This document shows positions 50,962 to 64,000 of a stretch of 64,000 nucleotides of DNA, piece after piece. Below the pieces are notes generated by a model that made no database searches, was not told the DNA's origin, and saw only the letters and a program-made list of their open reading frames with translations. Source of the DNA: Trichoplax adhaerens (Eukaryota; Placozoa; Uniplacotomia; Trichoplacea; Trichoplacidae). Numbering within the stretch: the first letter of the stretch is position 1; each line of letters begins with the position of its first letter. A program made the position numbers and the translations under genes. The stretch spans positions 1,173,830 to 1,237,829 of the forward strand of contig NW_002060943.1 in the NCBI RefSeq assembly GCF_000150275.1. Direction: 5' to 3'.

Positions 50962-53394
50962 TTAGTCTTGAATTTGAATACTACATTCTGCCGGTTCAGA
51001 AATCATTCGTCCTTGCCAACTATTGCGGATGCCATAGAAAAAGTATAGCGGTAATCCTTGTATAGATGAAATGGAAATTGATAAACCAATAGTAAATTAA
51101 ATAATGTCATAACAGGGATTAATAGAATGACGGATATACCTTGAAGAATAATGAAACTAAACGTAAATCCTATACCAGTAAATATGCTTATGCTATACGA
51201 GTATGCTTACGATATACTGACAGCTTGGCATCACTAAAACTTTAATTCAAATTTCTATTTTATAATTTAAGTGATCATTATTATTTTAACTATGAAATTA
51301 CTATTTAGTAATTTTAAACATTTTCACAAATTCACTATAAAAGATAAAACTGCAAAACTTGTTATATTAAGCTCTAATTTATGCTAATAGCATCTTGTAG
51401 AATATAGATCATGACGCCTGCTTATGAGCATACTGATTATAATTATATAATTCATTTTCGCATACTTGCTATATTACATTTATTAATAATTGTACTACTA
51501 TTGCCTAGATTGCAATGAATACGTGCAAGTCTGTCCATAAAATGAACTCACAATTACCTCATTAAACAACTCTATTCTTACCTACTAATAGCCAAATAGA
51601 AAATCGAATCCAAGCAACTCCTGGTAATACCACTAGCAATAGCGTGTAGCAAAAGATAGCAATTAAGGGTAAGACAGGAACTAGAGGTACCATAAAATCG
51701 ACTTTCTTAGACGTTTGTGGCTGGATTATCAATGAAATGACCGCTGCTACAATAGTAAAAGCTAATATTATAGTTAAGACTATGACCCACCATGCTGCTA
51801 CTAGAAGAAAATCATAAGCATAAACAACAAGTGCATCTAATGCTAGTAAAAGGAAAAAATAACAAGCTAATGAGCTGTTGACCACACTACTTGAAACGTA
51901 AGTAGGTAAACGCTTAGAGCGATCTTGATGATAGTCATGAGGGTTAGCATGGCGTGCCGATGTTGATGTTGATTGTGCTATTAAATTAGTTTTATCGCTG
52001 GGTTTAGGTTTGGATGAATGTGCACTACTATGTCGTCTTGAAAGTTCATTATTTTCAATATTGTGGGTGAAGATTTCAGATTCTTCATCACTTTCAATCT
52101 CTTGATTAACAGTGGCATCACCAATTTCCATTTCACCGCTATTGTAGACAATTTCTAAATCAGTTGATGGTCGATAGCGCAATATAATAACACATATAGC
52201 TACTGTAGCACAAGCTAACAATGTTCCAATTGATGTCATATTAATTAATGTTGCTGTACTTAATAGCATAGCCATAAATGCTGCTATAAGAGTTGTAGAG
52301 CTAATTGTAAATAAAGGTGTTTCTGTAGTTTTATTTAAAATGCCAAACCACGGTGGAATAAGACCGTCTTTAGCCATCGTTATAGCAATTCGAATAATTG
52401 CAAACAAACAACAACATGCGCCACCAATTAAACTAGCTATAATGCCAGGTAGAATAACCAGATTAGCAAATGGAATACTACGTATTATAAAGACTTGCGA
52501 TGGTGCTGCAATTTGTAAATCTACTACATTATACATGGATAAAGTAATGGCCGTAGTTACTGTTGTCACGACTAATACAAGTATAATCATTAATGGTGAG
52601 ATATAAGCCAATTGTTTAACAGGATTGTTGACTTCAGCACCAGTTGTTGCAATTATATCAAGGCCACTAAAGGCAAAGAATATACTACCTGATGCAATAA
52701 GTACCCCATAAAAATTGTGAGTAAATACAATAGTTGACGAATCCCAGCTAACACTAGTACCATAAAAAGCGCCACATGTTATAATAAATAGAATCGAAGC
52801 TAATGCCATAACTGACATAATATCCAGCGGCAATAATATTCTTATGCCACTACCAACAAATACACCACATAAACAAGTTAGTAAAAACGCAATAATATTT
52901 AAGTAAGAACTTAATCCAGGGATATTAATTGGGCCAAGTATTGTAACAAATGCTTTCTCCATTTGGCCATCGCTAACAGTATTCAAATATTGCGTGATGG
53001 TTGATGCACATACCGCGATGCCAACAACGTATTCCATAATTAATGTCCAGCCAATAATAAAGGCTGGAAATTCACCAGCAGCTATATAAGTGTAAGAATA
53101 AGCTGAGCCTTGTACTTTAGGCAATCGAGTTGAAAATTCGGCATAGCACAACGCTGATAGAAACGCAATACAGCACGATATAATAATGGAGAAAACAACA
53201 GACGATCCGGTAACTTGGCTCCCTTCATAGCCCATATAAACAGAAATGATTGAACTAGATATTGTCATACCTAGAACTAATAAATGCCCATAGCCAATGG
53301 AAAGATTAGACGATGCAAACGGTTGATCTTCATTAATTGGTTTCAATCGACATAGCGTACCAGAACAAGCAGTTAGTCGGTTAGCATATGCCAT
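50962..53394 (-). CDS. cationic-amino-acid-transporter-like protein (SLC7 CAT type)
   Basis: Two exons, 51582-53394 and 50962-51056, joined in phase 1 (GTA G + GA), 635 residues. The large exon alone would read into the intron and stop; splicing restores the CAT-family C-terminus RFSIWLLVGLPLYFFYGIRN. About 14 hydrophobic segments are visible with a hydrophilic Ser/His-rich loop near residues 415-485, as in vertebrate CATs. Landmarks include CYAEFSTRLPKVQGSAYSYTY (TM3 region, AEF...GSAY), FFAFSGLDIIATTGAEVNNP (TM6 region) and AKDGLIPPWFGILN. The family moves basic amino acids or is orphan (SLC7A4, SLC7A14). Odd: the TM1 Gly-rich motif (usually GxGSxxGxG) reads GMTISSSIISVYMG, and the usual TTGEE is TTGAE, so transport activity or substrate may differ. 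Confidence 0.9.
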
Positions 53395-53929
53395 GATGAA
53401 ACTTGAATAAATCGGTTAATTCGTAGCCCCAATCTTGTACACTTATGCAAAGTGATATCGTTTCGATATCGTTCAAAGGGAACTCTACCGCTGAATTAAA
53501 GTTTAATATCTAGATCTTTATTGCTATACTACGTATTTTTAACAATGGTATTAAGTTAGGGTTTTCAGAATCTTGCTCTTCATTTCTTGATCCATGTTGG
53601 TATTTATTGTCGAAGTAAGTAATTCGATATCAAACTTGAAGATGTAATCAGAGCTGGCAGTTGTAGAACTGGCCCCATTTTCGAGTTTAATATACAATAG
53701 TCTTCCCGTTGGTGATGACTAAGTTCATAGGCGGTTGACAATATGGTCCGTGTAAATTGAATTATTTCTACATCAGACAGTATTGAATTTATGTAAATAG
53801 TATGGAGCTGTTGTACTACTTTACAGAAAGTTATGAAAGTTATGTAACCTAAACGCTAAAAATACTCACATTAGTCTATCATATACTTATACTATGTCAA
53901 TAACATGCTTATTCTGGCAGATTCTTCGA

Positions 53930-54620
53930 TTTATTTCCAGGGTTTATTAAAACCTAGACTGATCGGTACTAATACATCACGCTATGAAAATTGACTACGC
54001 AGGATTGGTATGCAATTGTTTCTAATGCATCGATTCTCTTTACTGTAGAATGAATTATTTATATGCCAAGCTGACAGACTGTTCAATCTGTTTACAGGCT
54101 TTATTACGATGAAACCTCATATTTTGAAATTAGTGTCATAAGCATGACATTCATATAGAATTTTCGCCTTGCTACTAGAACTTATGAATTTGGCTGATAC
54201 AAACGTGTTGTCTAATTTTATTTTCAACGATAACTGAAGTTAGGCCTGCTTACCATTTATTATCATTGCTTTTAAATAAACATATTTATGGTATTCAAAA
54301 TCATTATTTATTCGCTACAAGGTCTATGAAATTACGCCATAGTCATTTATATTCCATCTTAAGTTCATACTACTCTATTTAAGACAGATATTCCATTTAC
54401 TTCTAAGATTTATTAAAATCAGACTGACTTACTTCAATATTTTATGCTATGAAATCAATAAATTCCATTTCGACAGATTATATCCTTTAGTTTTGAATTT
54501 TATTAGAATTAAATTGATTGGTTTCTAACCTTTACACTCTGAAATTAATACGATAATACGTGGATATGCGTATCAATTAATTTGTTTTCAAATTATCTTA
54601 AGATTAGACTAAAGGGTACT
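53930..54620. repeat. diverged interspersed/tandem copies
   Basis: A block of the form TTTATTAAAACCTAGACTGAT followed by CTATGAAAATTGA-like sequence recurs at about 53942, 54100, 54409, 54501 and 54594. The last three are 92-93 bases apart; the earlier spacings are irregular. Similarity is low, so this is a suggestion of an old array. Confidence 0.35.
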
Positions 54621-54910
54621 TCTTATCTATGCTACAAAATGATACACCATTCCGAAAGATTTATTTTTTCAGCCCTACAAAAATTAGGCTAAGAAATAAT
54701 AATAATCTACATTGTGAAAATAGTATTACGAATATGCTGTTTGGATAGTGAATGATTATATTAATAATTATCAAATAGCAAATATGTCGAAGTATTGCTA
54801 TTCTAGTTGATCTTAAAAATTATAAGTTAAATTAGCTATTAGTTAGATGTGACATTTGCTTTTTAATGTATAATATCACTATAGGAAGTACTTGTTCTAC
54901 TGTATTATAT

Positions 54911-54937
54911 TAGATAAATAGATAGATAGATAGATAG
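54911..54937. repeat. GATA microsatellite
   Basis: Short run of GATA tetranucleotides (TAGATAAATAGATAGATAGA and onwards) with one interruption. Confidence 0.9.
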
Positions 54938-56389
54938 TGTTTGATGCTATTCATATATAATTCTGTCAAGATCTGTAGGTTTAAAGTCCACTATTATAAC
55001 TCTCCATTCACAGCTGTCTCAATCACGAGCTGTTCATAAATGAATCGGCAATTTTTTTACGTCATGTTTCCAGACCAAGGTGATTATTGATTTGTAAAGC
55101 AAACTCAATGATCGCATGTATGACTAAGAAATTGGGACATAGGTTTTTCTTCTTGTGTAAACACTTGATCTTATTTATGGGAAATATGCTAAAGGAATTT
55201 ATTTACTTATATCTCTTATATCTGCTAGTATGAATTGAGCGTGCGTATGTTGATAGGTTCTACCTGCAAAATGAATATAAAGGGCAACAACGTAATACGG
55301 CAGTCAAGATAATATTAATTGACTTGCATAAATTAGTTGCATGATTTTGGCGTAAGTTTTACCGATAAGTGCGTTATTCTATCTACTTTTCATACCTGAC
55401 CTTGCATTGATAACTTAAGATACAGTACTAGAATATATCAATATGTTACAATTTTCTGTCGTCTACATATAAAGCGATCGAAAAGTAAAATCTACGTATA
55501 GTATTTGTACGTGCTCAGTTATACGTTATGTAACTGCGTTGGGATGAGATTTAATATTATTTTGTAGGTATCAAACATGTCAGCCACCGTTACTCTTCGA
55601 TCAGATTATTTGTGTGTATAAATCGATCAGTTTTTAAGATTGCCATATTCGAAATGATATCCTAATTATGCAAAAATGATTTGAATTTTACAGTTTATAA
55701 CATCGAATCGGTCATAAATATTGATCAGGTTCAAGTTAACATTTTATTTAAAAGTTAGGAGTAAGTAAAAAATTTAAGATATCAAAACATAGGTAAGTCG
55801 ATCGTGAAAGATATCGTCAAATTTTAATGATATCATGAATTACTTAATAAATTTCAAATCAATTTTCCTAGTTACCAAAGAAGCAATATGAAAAGATATT
55901 AATATCATGCACCGTAGGACTAAAATAATCTTATCAATTGAATATTGCAATTTTATGCAGTGCTTTCACAAAACATGAGTTATTTATATTCTAACTATTA
56001 TTATAAAAGACTTCTAGCCTAACAAGATTAAAGATAAAATCTATCTTGTATCATCTTAGCTCAGACAGCTAATGTCTATATCTCAATTTGATAGGAAGAG
56101 ATTAGAAGTCTGTAATATTTTAAAGACTGCATCGACTTGTGTAAATCTCGTTGTGGCTTATGAAAAATTATGTTAAGTCATTAGAGGAGAAATGAAATGC
56201 GAATTACTTTCCTATTTACTATCGTCTAAAATTGAACTAGTTAAAACAATTTTAAGAAATATGAATGTACGGATAAAAGGTCTAAAGTTGATTCGATTAA
56301 TAAATTTCATACGCAGGTCCTGATAGCTATCTTATTGTTTACGCTAAGGAATGTAATATGAACGAAAGAGGAGATCGTAATCTTCATCT

Positions 56390-59300
56390 TTAGCATTGGT
56401 GCTAGTGTAACAACAAAACAGAAAGCAATTTAATCGGCTTTTGTCTTTCCTAAAATCTACATTATCTGTTTTCACAGACTAATTAAATTTAATAACTATT
56501 TTAGCTTACCTCCTGTCCATCGTCATCGTCATACGCTGTTGTTGGAGCTAATACAGTAATAAAATAGAAAACAAAGTAATCAGTCATTATTAACTACAAG
56601 AATTATTTTATTGTCATCACGTCTTAAGGGAAATTCAACCGCTAGAATAATATTTTTGATATTTCAATAATTCTTTTATACTCACATTTTCTACCAGTTA
56701 ATAACCCTTGATCAGGAGTAACAGATCTTTGCCTGCAAGTAAATTAATCAATAGCTGAAATTATATGAACATTTTGCAGGATAATAGTAATCATCGTCAA
56801 CGTATGTTTTCTATCTACTTACGTTTTTGCTTTGCTATGGCGAAACCATAGATAAACAAACCCAATGATAAGTAAGACAGCTATGATTGATCCTATAGAG
56901 ATACCAACAATTGCACCAGCTAGGATATGTAAAATGAGTAATATAAGTATCGAAGGTACTATAATAGTCCATATTTATGATTATAACGACATTAAAAACT
57001 AAAGAGAGTCATTCACTTTTTCTATTAATACCAGTAAAACTATTGACTTACATGATAGCGGAGTACTGCCTTGTACGCATCTACTTCCAACTGGTCCTGT
57101 AGTCGTACAACTGAAATATCAAAAATATAGAATCTTAAAGTTTAATTCTTAGATTAAGGATAACAATAAAACCGATCTTGATTACTGTTAATTAGTAGCA
57201 ATAAAGTAGATTAGCTTGAAACCATCGATTTTAGTATATATGCTGTCAAAAAATCTAAACTAGTTATATAAACTTACTTGCATCTAGGCGCGTTATTGAC
57301 TACATAGCATGTTCCTTGGCCAAAACAGTAATTTGGTGTACAAACCACTAAGTCAAATATCATAAATTAACCGTTAGATCTACTAAACAAGAATCCGTAT
57401 TCATCTCCTTTAATTATAACAGAATTAAACAAAGCTTTTTGATATGAAAAAGCTGTAGCTATGCTGTTCTTACAGGTGCAATTTAATTTTCCATCACCAA
57501 TATATCCATTCTTGCATTGACATCGATATGAGCCAGCAGTGTTGATGCAATTTGAATTTTGATGACATGGAGATGCTGATTTCTGGCATTCGTTAATATC
57601 TGTAATTATGAAAGGTACATCGTGTCAAATATTGAACTATATGTAAGAAATTACTTCATGTTAAGCAGTACCTGTTAAGCTACAGCATATAATAAAGCGC
57701 TATATTATTATGCTAAAATATATCATTCTTGCTTAGCTAGCTTATCCACTATTTACAGCTAAAAAGAAGACTTAATTATAGAAAAATGTAATCAACTATT
57801 AATTGCTGCTTACCGATACATTGTTGAAGTGTTGCATTAAATTGATACCCAGCTGAGCAATTGCAAGTATAAGAGCCGATAGTATTTATACATTGCTGAT
57901 TTCCGACACAGGAATTATCTTGAGGGTTATTACATTCGTTATAATCTGAAAATAAAATGTGATAATAAATTTTATCGTGATATAACCGATATTATAACTA
58001 ATAGGGAATATCATATAATTTATTTCTAGATAAAGAGCTAAATTATAATAAATCGACTCCAAAATTTAAATTATCTGTATATATTTAGGAGAACTTTAAT
58101 TCTAACTGTATAGAACGTTTTTCGTCTATTACATTATCTCGAAGTTAGCATAAATATTATTTCTTAAATTTATAAGCTGAAGCTAACTGTGCTATCTTAA
58201 CCTACCAGTGACATTAACACTTTGCACTACATAGCTGCTAACAGCTCCTGTCTGGATAATATTTTTCAATAGAGTTGTTCCTTGGGTGTAATTCTTTAAG
58301 ACCGTAACGATACAATCAGCAATAATACTGCCTTGTCTGAATATAGATATATATTATAATTAGTGATCTTTTAGTGCTTTAATAAATCTTAATAATTTGA
58401 AAAATTAATAGTAGAAGGTATTGATTAAATTTTTATCTAAAAATACCATTAATTTGTATAATTTAAATTAAATATCTAAATCGAATAGATTTACCTGAGA
58501 TTAGTAACAGTAACAACTTTGACTTCGTTCGACGTCAGCGAGTTATTTTGATATGCTGATAAAATCTGTAACATTGTATCATTAATAAGTTTTAGTCTCG
58601 ATAGCTATTATAATATTTGTGGTATTGTAATTGATTAAGGCGGTCAAGACAAGAGTTATGCTTAAATGCTGGTTATAAAACATATATCATCTTTTTACGT
58701 AGAAAAGATTTGAGTGATACTACAAACATTAGAATACTTGTATAAAGTTATCTGCGTATAAATAAAAGAGTAAATATTGCTCATGTCATACGAATAGTTA
58801 CTTACAGCAGCTTGTAATTTAGATATTTCGTTTTTATAAGCGGCGCTATTTTTATCGTTAAATTGAGCATTAAATGTTGCATCGATTCTGACGGTAAGTT
58901 CGTAAGCAGTCTCTTCTACTCAGTTAAAAATTAACAAATGGCATTAACGGGATCTTTGTAGTTGATGTAAGCGCAGATTAGTTTACTCGATTATCTGCAC
59001 CCTAACATAATATCAATTTTAGCAATTACTTTGACAACTATTTCCGTTTAACATATTTGAGGAAGATGATGTGGAATAAAATCCAGGCTTGCATTGACAG
59101 TTGTATGATCCAGCAGAATTAAAGCAATTGGCATTATTGCCGCATGTACTGCTGCTACTGCATTCATTTATGTCTGTAACGTATCAATAATACGAGGTAT
59201 AAATTATTTGCACAACCGTCTAACTTTAATAATGAGTTATTTTTCTTTGGAATTGGCCAAGCGTTAAACTTCCTAGTAATTAGTGAAAATCTATCTTACC

Positions 59301-62300
59301 GGTACAAGTCTTGCCATTTCCTGTATAACCTGAATTACATGAGCATGTATAAGATCCAGGTGTATTTTGACAGCTGGCATTGGAATGGCAAGGATTGGAT
59401 GTACTACATTCATTTATATCTACGAATGTCATCGAATAGATAAGTATTCTTTGAATATATTAGCTATCGATATAACTGTAATGACTAATGCATTTATGTA
59501 TATAATGTATACGGCTGAAATTTACGCAAATTTTTTATTGAAATAAAAAGCTTCCAGTAACATACCAGAGCATGTTTTTCCGTCTATGTTAAGTGTATAT
59601 CCGCTTGGGCATCCGCATTGATATCCACCGATTATGTTGTTACATAACATTTGACATGTAGCTGTCTTATCTGCACATTCATCACGATCTATGGAGTATT
59701 GAATATTCCGCTGTTAGAACTAGCTCATTATCACAATATTAGTATATATTTTTATGCTAAAATGTAGAAATGATTTTTCATCAAGATTGATGATAACGAT
59801 ACTGACGGTGAACAAAACCGATGGATTATAAACTTCATAATTGTTACCTGCGCAATTTACGCCATCGGACTGCAATACATATCCATTCTTACATGCACAT
59901 TGATCTTTTCCGTTGATATAAGTACAGGACTCAGAACAGTTATTATTGCTACTACAGGCGGTTGCCGCTATAATAAGTTGTAAAAGCAAAGTTTCGATAC
60001 ATTAGCTCGAAATACCTTGAAGATTAATCTATTAACTGTGTTATGCGTAAACAAGAACACGTAACATATAATTTGATACATTACATGTTAAACGTTATGA
60101 AAATTATAATTACAAGCAATTCAATACTGTTAAAAGAATTTACGGTACAAGCTACTTCAAAGAACTCGAAGGAAATACTTTTTAAAGGTTCTTTACATTT
60201 ATGATAGCAAGGATATGCAATGGTAGGCTTCATAATAGACGGTACCTGTGCACGTTTTATTATCGCTGTTGAGGTTAAATCCAAAATTACATGAGCAGAT
60301 ATAGCTGCTATTGGTATTGGTACAGATTTGGCCACAGATCTGTGAGTTCTTGAAGCATTCATCAATATCTGTGGGTATCATAATAAAAATTGATGAGTAC
60401 TAGTTTTGATATGCTATCAAATCATTTACTATTATGCTATTTTGCATGAAAGGACTTGGTTAGGAAATTTATTCCAGATATCTACTGTAATTACTATGAA
60501 AAAAAAAGTTATAATTCAGTAAGGCATAAAAGTGATTGATATGAATCCTACCCGTGCAAGTCCTTCCGTCAGAATTTAATTGATAACCAGATTGACAATC
60601 GCAGGTATAGCCTCCGACAGTATTGACACAGACTTGCTGGCAATTGTTTGTGGCTGAACTAGCGCATTCATCGAAATCAGAGCACAATATACCATCTCCT
60701 GTATAACCTTGTGGGCAACTGCCGCATGTATAACCGGTTAATGGAGCTACATTATCTGTGCAAGTTACATTCTCGTAGCACGGGAAATTAGCGCAGCTAT
60801 CAAAGTCGACAGTACAATGATCTCCATTCCATCCAGCAGAGCAAATACACGGCACTTGAGATACGCTACCATCTTCTACGGTTTCTCCACTATTAGCAGA
60901 AGCAAAGCGCGTTTAGCATGGTAGATATTATTTACAGATGTTAAATGCAATCTAGTTCTGTTTTAAGACATTGAAATATATTTTTGCTCTAACTGAATTA
61001 GTGAATATGGTTAATAACTTACGTGTAGTCGCAAGTACCACCATTAGCGCAATAGCACATGATAATTTGTGCAGGACTGTAGATACTGGCTGCGTTCTTA
61101 GAATCTTTGGCCACAATTTGGATGCTAATATTGGTGTAAGTACTAACATTCCAAGTAAATTGATAAGTTGTAGGATTAAATGATGCGCCTAGAGGAGCGC
61201 TATCTGCAGTAACAGTCACAGTATCGCCAGTATTAGGATCAGACACGCTTAATGCTGTAGTGTAGACTTTTCCATAGGTAACATTTAGTGTAGTAGGTCC
61301 AGTAATAACAGGTGGGAAATTTTCTGTTGGAAGACAAAATCAGTATACAGTAATATCATTTAAATATATTAATAAAATTGCTAGATGTAATATTACAGAA
61401 GAAATTAAATAATTAGAAAAATGATGGGATATTTTACCTGCTTCATTTTCCGCTTCTTGGTAGCCGTCAGCTGTCTCTTTACCTTGTACAGCTAATTCTA
61501 CATTTAGAGTTTGACTAGCATCATACAAGCATGGGATATTGTTACCACATGAACTTAATGCTTGTTGATATAAGTCATTATCGCCACCGAACAAGGCAGT
61601 AATATTATCCGAAAATAGCGGTAGAAAGTCGGGATCCGTGAAGTTTTGATATGTTGTTCCAGGAGGATAAGTGAATAATGATTGAGTTTCATTAATTTTC
61701 CCTAATAATAGTAAAACGTAAAAGTATCGTAGTGATGATTCAAAATACTTGTTTTATTTGAGTTGTAATACGAAATTATAGAATTACTATGAATTGAGAT
61801 TAAAACTTACATTTCTCTCCGAAATCATAATAAATTTCGAATTCAGTAGCATTAATTAAAATCTTACTGCCATCGGGACGTGTAAAATCATCGTTCATAT
61901 TGCCGTTCCATACACCAAGCAAACCCTTAGAATTACCTTGCAAAGAAGCTGGAGCGTTGACTGCTATACTGATTAGACCAGGTAAGACAGTGACTTCTAA
62001 GCTGGCACCCGATGAAAACGCAACAACTAACGATCCATTTTGAGATAGGGCTAAGTCGACGTTATTATATTCACGAGTTTCATTTTGACTTAAATCGTTT
62101 AATGTTAAAGGTATGTTGCCATTGACGAGAATATCTAGGCCGTTATTTTGATCATTGAGAGTTGCTTGGATAACATCTGAATTATTCTGCTTAGCAGCAA
62201 AAGCCGAAAATACGGTAGCTTTAGCTGAACGTGTACCATTAATAAGAGCTTGAGATGTTCTAGCCTGTACGTCAACATAATTATTTTGTAAATTGAGTAG

Positions 62301-64000
62301 TTGGTATTCTCCTAATCCGTTAAACGTGTATTGTTTTCCGTCCATAGTTCTAATATGAGGATCGCCCCAGAACCAGGCTATAGTGTAAGTAAATTTTAAT
62401 AAAATTAAATTCGATTAGAATTGATCATGAAATTAAATGGATGTACTTTGAGTTCAAATAGATCTAATTAACGCTTAAATAGGTGGATAATCTTAATATT
62501 TGTATGTGTAATTTTACTTGACCTATATCACAAGTTATTTATAGTCTTCCTAACACTAGCTGATAGACTTGATGTAAAATAAAAGCTAAATCTCTAATGG
62601 TGTATTAGCAGACTATAAGAATATCACTTGAATAAATGAATGTAAATTTATTGTCTAACTTACTTCTTCTTGGTGGTCGATAGCCTCGACAAGTACCGCT
62701 ATCTCTCTTACGATAGTATAGGAAACATAATCGTGAATTGATACAACAATTCTGATAGGCCTCTTTATCTGTATCTCGTAATTGTTTATTGGCATATGTT
62801 AGAGTTCCACCGCTAGGCGATCCAGTAATTAAAGCTCCGAAACGTCGGAAATTAGTTGTATAACAGCATACACGATGCATCTAAGTTCAACAAATATTCC
62901 GTTAAATTTAAATATAATCACCAGTTGATTTACTAATTATTCTTATATTACATGAAAACTATCGGCTGTTAGAGATAGTATAATATTTATCGGAGAAAAT
63001 CTTAACTTACCCTCGTGTTACCTCCACCTTGTGTTGGAGATGAAAATCTAGATTGTGCGCAAGGATAACGTGCTACACTACCCCACCAGTTAAATCGACG
63101 ATCAAACCATACTTGCCACCAAGTACATGGACATGGTGAAGGCATATATCGATTATAGTACGAGATATGATTCTGCTGGTAGTACCATGATAAACATTTC
63201 TGTACGTAATTAATGTGGAAGGTATCAGGATCTAAACGGAATGCCCATTTACCAGTCATGCCAGTATTTCCAAGTAATGAATCAATCTTGAGAATATTAC
63301 GATAGCCAGATAAAGCAATTTCATGATGGATATTTGTACTGCCCGTGATATATCCAACGCGAGCACGTAGACCGTAGAATCTTCTCCACCATTGCATTCC
63401 GTTAACTTCATAGTTATATAAGGCGAAAGTATTCTCACCATTGCTAACCAAGACTAATTGGAAGGTGTTGGTCTAATGATAGAAGTTCATAAGAGATGTT
63501 TTGTTCAGTATAATAATGACTATTCAAACTGTTATTATCTATACTATGCACTAAATTATACATAACATAAAATTACTATCATTACAAGTACGATAAAATT
63601 GATACTTACGAAGCCGAATCTACCGTAATAGCTGGCAGGATAAGGTACCATATCGGTCCAAGTAATGACAACAACATGTTTGGCATTAAAATTATTAACA
63701 GTATGATGATAAAGGCCGAATTTGGCTTTCAATTGTGAGCTTGTCCAATTACTATGAAGCTTGAGTTGTGATTGGAATTGATCAACATCGGTTGTAGCTC
63801 GACTAAGGATCGATTGAGACGACGTAGAGCTATCAAAATTACTATATTCACGGTAATAAACACGGGATTTTGTAATATTGTGATGTCTCATATCGTTTCC
63901 GCTGAAGAATGGTGCCACCAATGGAATGTTGTAATAACGGAATGATGATGGATAATAGTAGCAATGCGAAAAATGGAATGTGACATAACCACTGGAACAG
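56390..64000 (-). CDS. NIDO-AMOP-VWD-EGF-SEA transmembrane protein (mucin-4-like), 5' partial
   Basis: At least 1353 residues; the N-terminus lies beyond the window. Exons in coding order: 64000-63610, 63472-63011, 62880-62664, 62377-61811, 61701-61438, 61323-61023, 60889-60552, 60368-60246, 59967-59848, 59688-59566, 59419-59300, 59173-59030, 58915-58806, 58565-58495, 58336-58206, 57945-57814, 57599-57474, 57347-57278, 57110-57052, 56919-56823, 56732-56686, 56547-56510, 56401-56390. Domains: NIDO (VAPFFSGND, RATTDV, NTFQLVLVSNG), AMOP (CPCTWWQ, CCYTT, CCINSRLC), VWD (WGDPHIRTMDG), a cadherin/He_PIG-like domain, eight EGF modules (several DIDEC calcium type), SEA (ending LRQGSIIAD), three more EGFs, a TM helix (IVGISIGSIIAVLLIIGFVY) and a short acidic tail. 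Order resembles MUC4/SUSD2-type surface proteins, probably adhesive or barrier-forming. Confidence 0.88.

Larger units (their letters stand above)
53395..56389. other. intergenic AT-rich region
   Basis: It lies between the transporter start and the 3' end of the large EGF/VWD gene, both on the minus strand. It holds degenerate repeat copies at 53.93-54.62 kb and a short GATA microsatellite. No coding exon was recognised, although an additional 3' exon of the EGF/VWD gene cannot be excluded. Confidence 0.4.

Noticed and set aside
51562-51581. Apparent C-terminus ending in GKNRVV for the transporter
   Set aside because: This is intron read-through: a GTAAGA donor lies at 51581-51576 and the true C-terminal exon is at 50962-51056.
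52340-52606. 88-codon plus-strand frame
   Set aside because: Antisense shadow of the transporter coding exon.
1-64000. tRNA, rRNA or a bacterial operon structure
   Set aside because: No cloverleaf or rRNA segment was noticed by eye, and the genes are intron-bearing with mixed strands; a covariance-model scan would be needed to exclude small RNAs.

Overview
This window looks like nuclear DNA of an early-branching animal, most likely a placozoan (Trichoplax or a relative). The DNA is AT-rich. The genes have many short phase-1 or phase-0 exons bounded by GTAAGT-type donors and TTTAG-type acceptors. The gene set is metazoan: Ig/FN3 receptor, class C GPCR of GABA-B type, LRRC58, a cationic amino acid transporter, a NIDO-AMOP-VWD-EGF membrane protein and a mitochondrial ribosomal protein. 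The species call is inference from gene structure and content; no search could be run.

Layout: 780-1904 (-) a single-exon mitochondrial ribosomal protein of the mL37 type. 3573-5128 (+) a five-exon gene of the small CXorf65/C22orf15 family, too fragmented to appear as one ORF. 5.1-22.3 kb is a long gene-poor stretch with decayed tandem arrays (units of about 120-206 bp) and one orphan signal-peptide exon at 13099-13165. 22364-28156 (+) an Ig/FN3 single-pass receptor in 11 exons, with a 50-N assembly gap inside its first Ig domain. 28.2-33.4 kb is gene-poor with coding-like relics. 33471-40761 (+) a complete 15-exon GABA-B-like receptor. 43829-46668 (-) LRRC58 in two exons, whose intron holds coding-like islands. 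46.7-50.9 kb is a GC-richer stretch dominated by overlapping GTAC palindromes and a fresh 182-bp tandem duplication. 50962-53394 (-) a two-exon SLC7 CAT-type transporter. 56390-64000 (-) a large membrane protein, NIDO-AMOP-VWD-cadherin-like-EGF-SEA-EGF-TM, whose N-terminus lies beyond the window.

The genes are not an operon or an obvious pathway. Three cell-surface proteins (Ig/FN3 receptor, GABA-B-like GPCR, mucin-4-like protein) plus a plasma-membrane transporter share the region with housekeeping genes. Exon models were built by hand from splice consensus, phase continuity and protein similarity. All spliced models close without internal stops and give whole codon numbers: 193, about 1002, 1077, 358, 635 and at least 1353 residues. 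The points most worth a second look are the two predicted self-cleavage sites in one membrane protein, a CAT transporter whose TM1 glycine motif is gone, the orphan phase-1 signal exon, and the GTAC-lattice repeats upstream of two minus-strand genes.
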